This document shows positions 23,001-35,000 of a DNA stretch of 64,000 nt, piece by piece; position 1 is the stretch's first letter; each line of letters starts with the position of its first letter. The notes under the pieces are model-generated. The model was given only the letters and a program-made list of their open reading frames with translations, was not told where the DNA came from and ran no database searches. The stretch is from Molossus alvarezi. Lineage: Eukaryota; Chordata; Mammalia; Chiroptera; Molossidae. The translations under genes and the position numbers were made by a program. The stretch lies in contig CM073895.1 of the NCBI GenBank assembly GCA_037176705.1, positions 4,445,051-4,509,050 on the forward strand, read 5' to 3'.

Positions 23001-26000
23001 GCAGGTTGTGCAGGACATGTGTCCGAGGGGGAGAGGGAAAGGAAGTCAAACACCTGAGCTGGAGCTCTGAGTGTGAGTCACCAGTCACAGAGGCCCTGAA
23101 GGCCACAGGCTGCGGCTGGTGAGACCCCCGGGGAGTGAGTCCAGACAGACAAGCTGGCCCTGCAGGAGGCCTCCGTTCAGACGCAGCCAGCCAGTCAGGT
23201 GCAACCAGAGGCAGGAAGGACCAGTGCAGGGGTCGCCTGCCGCTGCCTGTGCTGCGAGGAGGCTGGACGTGCGCCGCGTGGGTGAGCAGGGCGGGGAGGG
23301 GCACATGGAGCCAGCACCCGGGCCCAGGCCCAGGGCCGTCAGGGAGGCGGAGGGCAGTAGAGACACAGGCCACAGAGTACGCAGAAGGTCTCTGAATGCA
23401 GGGACACAGACCTCGCGACTGAAGGTGGAGCTCACCGGCTCCCTCATGTTTGTTTAAACGCCAAAGACAGAAGAAGCAACCGCCTCTTTGAGAACATTAC
23501 AAAGTGAAATCTGTTTCATCCCTAACACAGGTGAAACCCAGGTGAGTTACAAGCCAGATAACCTGTGACCACAAATACCGAGCTCAACTTACTTGACCTT
23601 GAGAGACACGCCCTGTGGGACTCCAATGCTGACGGCCGCGCCCAGGACGCTGTGCCTGGAGATCTTCCTCTCGGCCCCATACTCCACCACCGTCCCGAAG
23701 AAGCCTGCCCTGCAGGGAGCAGATGGCAGTGAGCCAGCCAGGGCCCACAGCACCCAGGAGCACGGGCACCGTCCCTCAGAACAGGCTGGTCGTGCACCAG
23801 CCCCATCCTGCCCTCCCCAGCACCCAGGAAGTAGACATGACTAACACCCTCGGCCAGTGGAGAGAACAAAGCGAGGGCACCGATGGTCTAGCTCGTCCAT
23901 TTGACCCCTGTCTCTCGACCCTTGGGGCCACTCAGTAGTGAATCCCACTGCCTCTCAGTAGGAGGTGCTTGAGAAATGTCCCACAGGATAGACGAACACG
24001 AGCAGGCAGCTCCCACCCCGCGGCAGCACCATCACCCCAGCCCCACCCCACGCAGGTCAGCACGCTCCCAGGCCAGCCAGGCCGGGACTCACTTAAGGGA
24101 GCCTTTCACGCGGGTCTGCTCATCGTCCTGGAACTTGTGCTGGTAGCTGACGAGTGCGAAGGAGTGAGGGACTCCGAGCTGCGGGGACAGAGACCACGGC
24201 TGGGGGTGAGGCCGCTGCCTGCAGGAGGCGCTGCCCGACTGCTGAGCAGAAGCTGCGGGCAGGCCTCTCGGCGGCCACCCTCTGGCAGCCCCACAAAGTG
24301 TGTAAAAATTTAAACATTTTAAATAGCCAATATTTAAACACTGGGAGCTTTCACACAAAACCCGTTTTCTGCCTTCTCATGAAAAAAAAACACAAAAAAC
24401 AAAAACGAAGAAGGAAGCCTGTAGCACTGAGCCCTGCATTCCTGCATGCAGCAGCCGGTGAGACCTGCCGTTGAGGGGGGCCTCTCACTCCCCGCGCCCC
24501 TCCCCCAGATTCTGTGGGCTCCTCCCACCGTGAAAAGGTGCCTGGCTTTGGGATAAGTAACACAGCCACCCCGGGAGGCTGAGAACGACGGCATCTCAGC
24601 ACCCGAGTGGGAGTGATGGAGCTTGCCCACTGAGCCTCCACAGGCGCTCAGATCCGGGCAGGGCGACCACCGTGCAGGCTGCAAGGGCCACTGAGGGGCG
24701 GGGGGACTGGGCTCTCACCTGCAGGGCCACAGTGAAGTGGCTGGTCTTGGTGTCCCGGACGATGCTCGTGTTCATGGCCGACTGGATACCCCACCGCCAC
24801 TGCAGGTAGCCCACGGTGTTCTTGTCCAGGTTCCGAGCCAGCACAGTGGTGAGGCCCGGCCGGATTCCGCGGGACGAAAACTGCAGGGCACAGTTGGTGG
24901 TCACAAAGCTGGGGAGACAGACAGAAAGGGTCCCGGATGATGCCTGGCCCTCCGCTGTCCCTGGCCTTTCTCCCTGCGAAGACCCCGCTCACTCACCCCC
25001 CTGCCCCTGGGCCAGCCCCAGCATGGGGGCAGGGAGCCAAGCCTGTCACAAGAGGGAACCGAGGGTGACTCGGCGGAAACTGTCCCAGCAATCTCCCTGC
25101 TGATCTGCACCCCTCCTCCCAGCCACAACCAGAGGCACCCGAAGGTCTGCTCCCAGCCAGGGGAGCCAATCCCAGGCACTGAAGTTGCCCGCACACTAGC
25201 ATCACCTGCTGGTCTACAAAATGCTGCCGGTGGGCTCCTGCCCCCAGGCATTGTGGGTGAAGTGTGGAAAGCTGGCCAGGTGGCTAAATGTGCAGCAGTG
25301 TCTGAGAACCACCACTCAGGGCCCAGCTCAGGCCACTTAAGCCAGAATTTCCTGGTGGGGGCCCAGGCATGAAAAAACTGCCCATGGGGTTCTGACGGAC
25401 ATCCACAGACCGAAGTTGCTTGCAAAGCTGGTACAGGAAGTCCTCACTTAATGTCCTTGATAGATTCTGCAACTTTGAAGCTACATGACGTATAACAAAA
25501 CCAGTTTTATCACAGGCTAACTGATATAAAAGGCGTTCAGTTCCTAAGGCATCTCGTCAAGACAGGAATGAACCGATGCACCTTATGCTAGCACCTGCTA
25601 CACAGTAAACCATTCCCCCAAAGGCCTCTGAAACTTGTTTCCAGGGAGCCAGCCCCACCTTCTGGTTAAAAAGGGGAACTTCATTTCAGTAACAAAGGGA
25701 TTCATACCACTTGACTCCAGGTGTTAATACCACAGCCAAATGCATTAGCTCCTTACCCTCCTCAGGTCCTCACCTAGCCTCCCCTTTGTTGAGCTCAACC
25801 TCAAGTAGCACCGCAAAGGCTACATTTCTGCTTTAGTCACACTGCGGTGGGGAGCAAGCAGGAAGAGAGACAAAAGTCACCCCTAGAATTTTAAGACAGT
25901 TACACAGTGACATTATAAGAACCAAAATATAAAGAGGGAGATCCCTGTTTATTTTTATCCATAATGCCCTAGAGAGTCTTTGGGGAGAGACCAGCAAGGC

Positions 26001-29000
26001 AGGCCCTGCAGAGAGACCGAGAACACCCCACAGAGCATTTCTGCTTTTCTCGGGCGGACTCCACACCAACCAACCTTTCTGATCACTAACTGGGACTCGC
26101 AAGGAGCTGGACCCTGGGATCAGGTCACCCTAAGAGCAGACACCGCACATTAATAAACCAATGTCCTTGTTTATACATCATTCAAGTCTGATAAACTGGA
26201 GACTATGATGAAATTTCCACACCTGCAAAAGCTGATGATGAGTCAGCCCTAGACCCATGGACAGACACCGAGGCTCAAGCAGATGTAAGGGCCAACAGAT
26301 TTTCTTCAAAGACATGTCTCCCGCCCTGGCCGGTTTGGCTCAGTGGTCAGAGCGTCGGCCTGCAGTCTGGAGAGACCCGGGTTCAGTTCCCGCTAAGGGC
26401 ACGTACCTCGGTTGCAGTTTGTCCCTGGCCCGGGTTGGTCGTGTGGGTGGCAGCCCCTCGATGTGTCCCTTTCACATCAATGTTTCTCTCTCTCTCTTCC
26501 TCTCTCTCCCTCCCACTCTATCTGAACAAAAAATGGAAAAATGGAAAAAAAAGACATGTCTCCCACGTGCCCATCTGGCCTTCAGAATGACCTGCTCTGC
26601 TTGCTCAAACTCGAGTTCCAGGTTCTCCCCGAGGGCCTGATTCAGGGGTCTGAGGGTGGGGTTAGGGATAGTCAGTCAGCATCAGAGGTGACGATCCTCA
26701 GCAGAGGTTAGGGCAACGCTGACACGAGCTTAAGGCACTGTTCACCTGATGCTCTGGTTGAAAGTATAAATCTTGCCCCTTCCCAGACCCTGATCCGAGC
26801 CCTGGAGCAGAGGGGAGAAGCCGGGCTCTACCGGAGGGATCCGTGCGGCCCCTACCCGAGTGCCCTGCCCAGCGCTCCATCTTCACAAGCTGTGGTCCCC
26901 TGTCCCGGATGACATGTCCTCTATCCCACACTTCCCTTGCCCCCTGTATGCCCCATGGACCTGCGGACTTGCTTTCACCACAGACCAAAGGGAAGGGAGC
27001 GGTCTGACCCTGCAGAATATGGCAGACGCCAACACACACCCAGCGCAGTGAGCTACTCCCGGCCCAGGCTCCCTGAGCTACATGTCATCCCCAGAGGAAA
27101 GAGGCCGTCATTTACCTTCCACTCAGTCCTTGTCTGAGAGCTCACACAGGTACCCCAAATGGGAATGAGGACACCTGCTGTTCTAGAAGGGACATGGCGA
27201 TAGCTTCAGGGGAGTGACATCACCGCCACAGGGCTTACAGCTCTCGCACCTCCTCCCCAAGCCCCCGTGGTCTCACGGGCTGCCCACAGAACCCTTTTCA
27301 GGGCTTTATGCACACTCTCGGGACAAAGAGATGGTGCACAAACTCATCATGTGTCAAACCGCTAAGCTATGCCCCATGAAGACACCTCCCCTCGTCTCGT
27401 GGTCCTCGGCCCAGAGTGATCGGGCAGGCAGGAGCAGGCCCCGGCGCTCTCACGCCAGCCCGCAGGGCCTGCCCAGTGACTCTGCAGGGCAGGTGGGCAA
27501 CTCCGGATGACCTGACAATAAGAACACACAGCTTCTGACCCCGACCCTCAGACCATCAGAGAGGGCTTATCTCTTTATATTTACCATCTTGGCGTGAGAT
27601 TACGGAACAGCTTCAGACCAAAGAGAGGCCCCTGCAGATCCCCAGCTCCAAATTCTAGCTGTTCAGAGAAGGAAGGAAAAGCATTGAAGGTGCTTCGTGC
27701 CCGAGCAGCCCAGGGCTCAGGTCAGCACTGCTGCCCGTCCCTCCGTTTGAGCACATGCCGCAGGCCTCTGCAGGGCGCTCGAAGGAGGGCTGGAAGATTC
27801 CCGTCTCACCTCCCCTCTGCAGACGCAGACGGCCGTGTCCACTGACCCAAAGAAGGCAGCCTCCACTGGGGCGCATTTCAGCAAGGGGCCCTCCCTCCAG
27901 GAACACGGCTCAGCCCCCCAGGCGCCCGGCGGCGCAGTCAGGTGTGGGCCCTCCCTCGCAGTGCCCTCGGCTCTGCATTTGCCTTCTGCCTGCTTCACCG
28001 TCTGCAGGTCTCACAGGTGACTGGAGATGGTTCTCAGGGGCTGACGCTGAATCTGTCAGCAGTTCCGCACTCACAGCCTTGGCAGCCCCGCCAGTCCTGC
28101 CTCACTGACTAGTCTGGGTGACTTTCAAGGCAGCTCTTCAATGTTAATTCGATGCAGCTCAATTTGCTCGGCAGAACCGGCTGCTAAATGACTGCCACCC
28201 AGTGGACCAGGGCACCAGCACAGTCATGCAGGGAAGCGGGACACCTAGAGCAGCGGTTCTCAACCTGTGGGTCGCGACCCCTTTGGAAGTCGAACGACCC
28301 TTTCACAGGAGTCGCCCAAGACATAACAGTAGCAAAATTACAGTCATGAAGTAGCAATGAAAATCATTTCATGGTGGGGGTCACCACATGAGGACCTGAA
28401 TTAAACGGCGTGGCCTTAGGAAGGTTGAGAACCACTGCCCATAGGTCTTTGCTCAAGGGAACGAAGATGCCGAGCTTCCAGAGGTTAGCTGTCTGGAAGT
28501 GGCCGTCTCCAGGGAACTTCTGTTGTTTTGGCCTAACTCTGAGCTGTGAGGTGGATCGAGGGGACCCTTCTCAGACATGAGGCAGTTTTTCTCTTGGGAA
28601 GAGTTAACTTGTGAAGTATGAAGTGTTACACAGTGATGAGGCCAACCTAGGTCATTTTGAGGGTCAGCTTTTAGAGTGTAAATGGTAAAATGTAAGTCTC
28701 TGTGACGGGCAACGCGACCCGCCAGCCGACACCCTTACCTCTCCCCATCCCTTCGCGGAAGTGACTCGTCTGAGCGCGAAGTTGATGGAACCCCCTCCGT
28801 TCCCATTCTGGGTCGAGAGGCTTCCAGAGAGGATGGCTGTGTCTGTGGCCGTCAAGGGTGCCTAGGAAACGACATTTGCTGGTAACAAATGAGTCAAAGC
28901 AAGAGGAAGTGCCGAGGACAGCAGGCTGGTGAACGACCCGCGAGAGCAGGCCGAGGGGAGGCGCCGCCACGGCTCACGGGTGGGGGCAAAGGGCCCCTCA

Positions 29001-32000
29001 CTGGCTTCCCTCCCCCACCGAGGCATCTGAACTGTGGGTGGCCGCCAAGGTCACAGTTTGTAAAACTGGGCGAATGTCAAAAAACCAGGGGCAACAGCGG
29101 TTCTTGGTGTACCCACGGTGTCAGTTTGCAGTGACCTCGCCATGTGCCTTCCCACGGTCGCGCTGGCTGAGCCAGGACTTCAGGTTCTAGGCAGATGCAC
29201 TTGACAATAGATGGGCAGAAGAGGCAAGAGACCCACTGCAACCCTCGGCAGAGCGGCCTGGCATGGCCACATCCAATAGCGGGCAGAAAGATGACATTTC
29301 AGTGACCCACGACTCAGCTGAATATTGTTTTCAGAATAGTAGAATATGCCTTAAAACTAAGACCAGTTCTGCCCTGGCCAGTCTGGCTCAGCAGTTAGAG
29401 TGTTGGCCTGTGGACCAAAGAGTCACGGGTTTGATTCTGGTCAAGGGCACGTGCCTCAGTTGTGATTCAATCCCCGGCCCTGGTTGGGGTTGTGCAGGAA
29501 GCAACCAAATGATGTCTCTCTCTCACATCAATGTTTCTCTCTCCCTCCCTCCCATTCTACCTGAAAATCAATGGAAAAATATTCTTGGGTGAGGATTAAA
29601 TAAAAATAAACAAGCAAACAAAAAACAAACAAAAAACACTAAGACCAGTTCTTGGAATTACCTACGAGGTCTGCTCTCTCTCCTCTATCACCACGACCTT
29701 GGGCTCCCGGGCCCAAGGAGGCTACTCCTCTGCCCAGGCTCGTGCTGCTGGCTTCCCAGCACAGCAGGGACAAGCAGCTGTGAACGCAGCTCTCTCTGTG
29801 CAGTGGCCACTGAATCCTTTCACAGAGTTGAGAAAGGCCCCGAGCAGACCCCCTTGTGCCAGCTGCGCGGTGCGCTGGGCGCTGTACCTCGATGGACTGG
29901 GAGATGTGCATCTTGTTAATTTCAATCTGCGGAAAGCCACTTCCGGACACATCTTCATACTCCTCCTCGTAGCGATCGAAGAGGTCAGTGGCATCGATGC
30001 CAACGCTGATGGTCCCCTGGGGCAGAGAAACAAGTAGTGAGCACCAGGGGGGCACCTGTGGAGTGAGACAATGCCCGGAGCTGCAGCAGTGGGTGCGGGC
30101 CACTGGGCCCAGGCAGAACTCCACCACGAGCCGGCAGTTCAGACCAAGAAACAGCAGAGCACCACTGACTTCAAGTCAGAAAACCTGTTGTGCCTGCAGG
30201 CGAAGGGCGTGCCAAAGATGAGTGTTAGGAAAAGAAATACTGTCTACACAATTTGGTTGCGGGTTTGATTCCCGGGTCAGGGCACATAACAAGAATCAAC
30301 CAATGCATATGTAAGTGGAGCAGGTGGATGTTTCTCTTTCTCTCTAAATCCAATAACAATAAAAAAATATCTGCATGCCCAGCCAGTGTGGCTCAGTGGT
30401 TGAGTGTGTCGACCCACGCACCAAGAGGTCACCAGTTTGATTCCTGGTCAGGGCATATGCCCAGGTTGTGGGCCCAATCCCAGTGAGGGGCGTGCAGGAG
30501 GCGGCCAATCGATATTCTCTCTCATCGATGTTTCTTTCTCTCTCCCTCTCCCTCTCCTTTTCTCTCTAAAAAAGCAATAAAGAAAAAAAAATCTACACAA
30601 TTTGATTTTCAGAGACCAAACAGGACCCACTTCGTGGCTCTGAACAGACTGTCTCCAAATTTGACCCTCAATGTATAAAACAATCTACTAACTAGCTACA
30701 GGGGTTAAACATTTTCTTGTCAACACTCTTACCCCACAAAACTACCCTAAAACCGTGTAGAACATGAAAATGCCCTCTAGGGCACAGAAGTGCAGACAGA
30801 ATAAACTATGAACAAACGGGAGATGGAAAGATGGTCCCGCCTGCTAAAATTAGAGAGTTACGTTTTGAGAAACAGAACATCATATTCTCAAGAAATACTA
30901 AGTTAAAATTTTGCTGACTGATAAAAATCCTCCCTTACTCAGAATATCAATGTTTTTATTTTTATTTTCATAAGACTGTTCAGATGGGCATGTATCTTTT
31001 TATCCTCACATGAGGATATGTTTATTGGTTTTTTTTTTTTTTTTTGAGAAAGAGAGGAAGGGAGAGAAAGAAACAGCAATTGGTTGCCTCCTGTATGTGC
31101 CCTGAATGGGAATCGAACCCAAAACCTTTTGGTGTAGAGGATGATGCTGCAACCAACTGAGCCACCTAGCCCGGGCATCAAAATGTGCACATAATATATC
31201 TCAACCTGACATATAAAACCACGACCACACACGTTTTTATTACACTCTCTGCAGCCCATTTAAAGAACTTTACCAAAGCTTAATTTACACACAATATAAA
31301 CTGCACCCATTTGAAGTGAACAACTCCATGGATTTCCACAGGTGCCCGCACCTGTGACACCATCTCTGAGATCGTAATACAGAACATGTCTACCACCCCA
31401 GAAGTTGCTTGGGAGGGTGTTTCTCTCCCCAAGAAGGGGACGCATGAACATACGTGTGAGACGAATGAGAGCTGAGCCCGTGGTGTCCAGCAGTGAGGAG
31501 GCCTATGGGGCTGGCGCAGAGGGAGGGGAGGCAGATGAGGAATCAGAAGGGTGATATGCGCAGGGAAGGAGGTAGTTGGGGGATAATACCAATTTAACCT
31601 TCCTGTTTAGGTTGGTATAGCAAAAACCTCAGATTTTCATTTTTTAAAATTCTCATGAGGGAATTTTTTCCCATTGATTTCCAGACAGTGGAAGGGAGGG
31701 AGGGAGGAGAGAGAGAGAGAAAAAGAAACATAGATTTGAGAGAGACACACGAGGGGATGGAACTTGCAACCCAGGTACGTGCCCTTGACCAGGAATCAAA
31801 CCCACGACCCTTCTTTGTGAGGGCCGACGCTCCAACCACTGTGCCACACTGGCCAGGGTCCCAGATTTCCATTTTTAAATAAACTATTATCATCAATGAC
31901 ATCATCCACAGGCGACTTAAACTAAGAAGCAGAGTGGGTTTGGCAGACAGGCCTTCACCCTGGACCTCTAGCATCTGCACGGTCTTCTCTGATGCTGAGC

Positions 32001-35000
32001 TGGGTGAGTGACTCAGGAGACGACAAGGACCACCTGCCACTCTCCTCTCCTTCCTCCAGGGGAAGAGTGCAGCCCCTCCCATCCTAGGACCTGCACTCAG
32101 GTGCTTGCCCGTCGGGGTCTACACAGCGGCCCATCTGGTGGCTGCATCAGGCAGGCGGCCGGTGCCTTGGCCTGTGACGTGTATGAAGCCGTCAAGCCGC
32201 CGGTCAGCCACATCCACGGGAAACTCAAGGTGTATCAGAACATGTGTGGGAAACAGGTGGGCCAGACTGCATGCGGACAGTCTGAACACCCTCACCATTG
32301 TTCTGTCATGTACCAAATGTGCACACCAGGGTGGTCCTTTCTGTGAAGCCACAGTAAAGCCAGGTGCTGTGGACCGGAGGGAGACAGCCAGGTTACCCAG
32401 TAAATGGCTGGGCCTCACTGTGATCCAACAAGACTTCTTTCATTGATCCCGAAGTCTGATTTTCACATCTCAAAATATCATTTTTATTGTTTTTGACCAT
32501 TTAAAAATGTAAAATAATTCTTAGCTCGTAGACAAGATAAACACAGGCAGCAGGCCAAATCTGGCAATGTCTGATATAAATCTACAGGGTTTCTGTTACG
32601 GGGCGGGGAGGGTAATACTTTCTTTTTTGATGTACTCTTTAGATGTTTTTCTCTCCCTCCCCTCTAAAATCAATAAGCATATCCTGGGGAGAGGATAAAA
32701 ATAGAGAAGAACTACATTTTCACTTTCCCAGAAGGTTAATGACCTTTCGTAACATGAATGTTTCTCACCACTGACCATCCCTAGTGCTAACCGCAAACCA
32801 GAAAATCAAGCCTCAGACTTGCTGAAGAAGCTCCAGCGTCTTCACCAGCCGGCTGATAAGAACACTGGCCGCCGGTGAGCAGCACTGCGGTATTCCCACA
32901 CAACCGAAACGACCTCGTGTGGACCCAGTGGCCATCCCTCCGTCCACGGCACTCACCCCTCCGCCCCAAGGGAGTGCGCAGGAACGAGAGCTGAAGCAAT
33001 GGCTGTTTCTGTGCTGGGGCTTCGAGACTTCACGGCCGCGACAGAGGCCAGTGTGCCGTCGGTGCCAATCAGGTGCTCCAAGCAGAAAGCCAACTGAGTT
33101 AACTTCTGCAGTCATTTGATTTGTTGATGGTGACATGCTATTATAAACTTGGTCTGAAAGCCCCGCATTGAATGTAAAACTATTTTTGTGGTGAGACTCA
33201 AGTACACAGTTTGGTGAGGGACCGTGTCATGGTAAAATGTTCTTACCACATCAGGAAACCCAAGGGGCAGGCTATTCTTGGACTTCGCTACATGCAGTAA
33301 TGCATGATTGTGTCACCACAAGCTGTGAGGTTGACCCATGGAAACTAAAGCGGTAGTTATTTTATTTTTAAAACTAAACTTATTTTCCCTTTATTGATTT
33401 TAGAGAGAGTGGAAGTGAGAGGGAGAGAAAGACAGAAACATCAATGAGAGAGAACATCTATCGGCCGCCTCCTGGGCGTGTGTCCAGACCGGGAATCAAA
33501 GCGGGGGCCTCTCGGTGCGGGGGTGCGTGTGGCTCAACCACTGAGCCACACCGGCCGGACGAAAGCTGCAGTTACTCAACTGTACAGATATTTGTCTACC
33601 AGAGTAACAACTGTTCTCCGTGAGGCTGACCCTGAACACAAGCAGATCTGCGGCCTGGCAGTGCGCTACGGCCTGCGCAGGAGGGGCCGGGCCTGGCAGC
33701 GGCCCTTTTAAAACCGGGCACAGCCCAGGCAGCATGGCTCAGAGGCTGAGCATCAGCACAGGCACCAAGAGGCCACCAGCCTGATTCCCGGTCAGGGCAC
33801 GTGCCCTGGTTGCAGGCTTGCTCCCCCAGCAGGGGGTGTGCAGGAGGCAGCCGATCGATGTTTCTCTTTCATCGATGTTTCTAACTCTCTCTCTCCCTTT
33901 CCCTTCCTCTCTCTCTAAAAATCAATAAAAACATATTAAAATAAACAAACAAAAAACAGGCACAAATGCCAGTCGGTGTGGCTCAACGGTTAAGCCTTGT
34001 CCCAAGCACCTGGAGATCACTGGCCTGATTCCCTATCAGGGCACATGCCTGGGTTGCGGGCTCGATCCCCAGTAGGGGGCATGCAGGAGGCAGCTGACAG
34101 ATGTTTCTTTCTCTCTCTCTCCCTCTCCTTTCCTCTCTCTGAAACCAATAAAAATATTATTTATAAAAATAAAATAAAATAAAATCAGGCACAATAAACC
34201 CTGCAGCTCTAAAAATATGTAAGAAACTGTACCCACTGAACATAAAGCATGTAACCAAGAATACCCTGAAATGCCTCTCTTGGGGGGAAACCTGAGCTAA
34301 TAAATGACTGGCCCTCAAACAGCTTATTCCATGTTGAAATTCCATAGTGGCATTAGAAAATGCTTCAATTTTTGGAAAGAATCTTTTGGAGGAGCTGTCA
34401 TTTTTAATTAGTTAAATTTATATTCCGTCCTGGAATGGAATGAAATTGAAAAGGCCTACAGTTTCGTGGCACCTAAATTTGATGAGGCATTCAAACGATC
34501 ATAAAGACAATTTATGGGAGAGCTGTCAGAAAAAAACACTGAGCGGAGGCAGAAGACAATGTCTGGGAAAATACGTGGGCCAAAACATTTACATGTTCTA
34601 AATGGAGAAATTTAGAACGGAGGCAGTATTTTCTCAAGAATACTATGATATACAAAAAAAAAAAAAAAAAATCAATTAAATGTCAGAAATGTCAAATTTA
34701 AATATAAATGCAACTTTTATAAAGATGGTAGGCAATGTTATGAGGGGGAAAAAAAGGCTTTCAATAATATCCAGCCCTCCGGAAACCAGCAGTGACAGCG
34801 TGGAAGGCAGATCTGAAGAAGGCTGGCACACCCCCATGGCCCGGGGACAGTGGACGTGACGGCGAGGTCACAGGAAGTCTTGCAGCCTGGTGGAGGCCTC
34901 TGAAATGTGCTCCCTCGGGAAGCTAGCCCATTCGTAACACCCCAAGTACCCTGCGACTGTTATGCTATGAGGAAGCCCAAGCTACCGTGGGGAGAGGCCG

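Larger units (their letters stand above)
14177..23592 (-). other. DNAJC11: DNAJC11 intron 10 (9.4 kb, repeat-rich)
   Basis: 14177-15050 is mostly unique. About 15050-20640 is almost solid retroposon: two old plus-oriented L1/HAL1 elements, each broken by SINEs. About 20640-23590 is GC-rich unique or very old repeat sequence with long open frames on both strands but no recognisable gene. Confidence 0.7.

Noticed and set aside
22540..23373. 277-codon minus-strand open frame in DNAJC11 intron 10
   Set aside because: GC-rich sequence with few stops in several frames; the encoded Pro/Ser/Arg/Leu-rich string has no recognisable family and no splice context.
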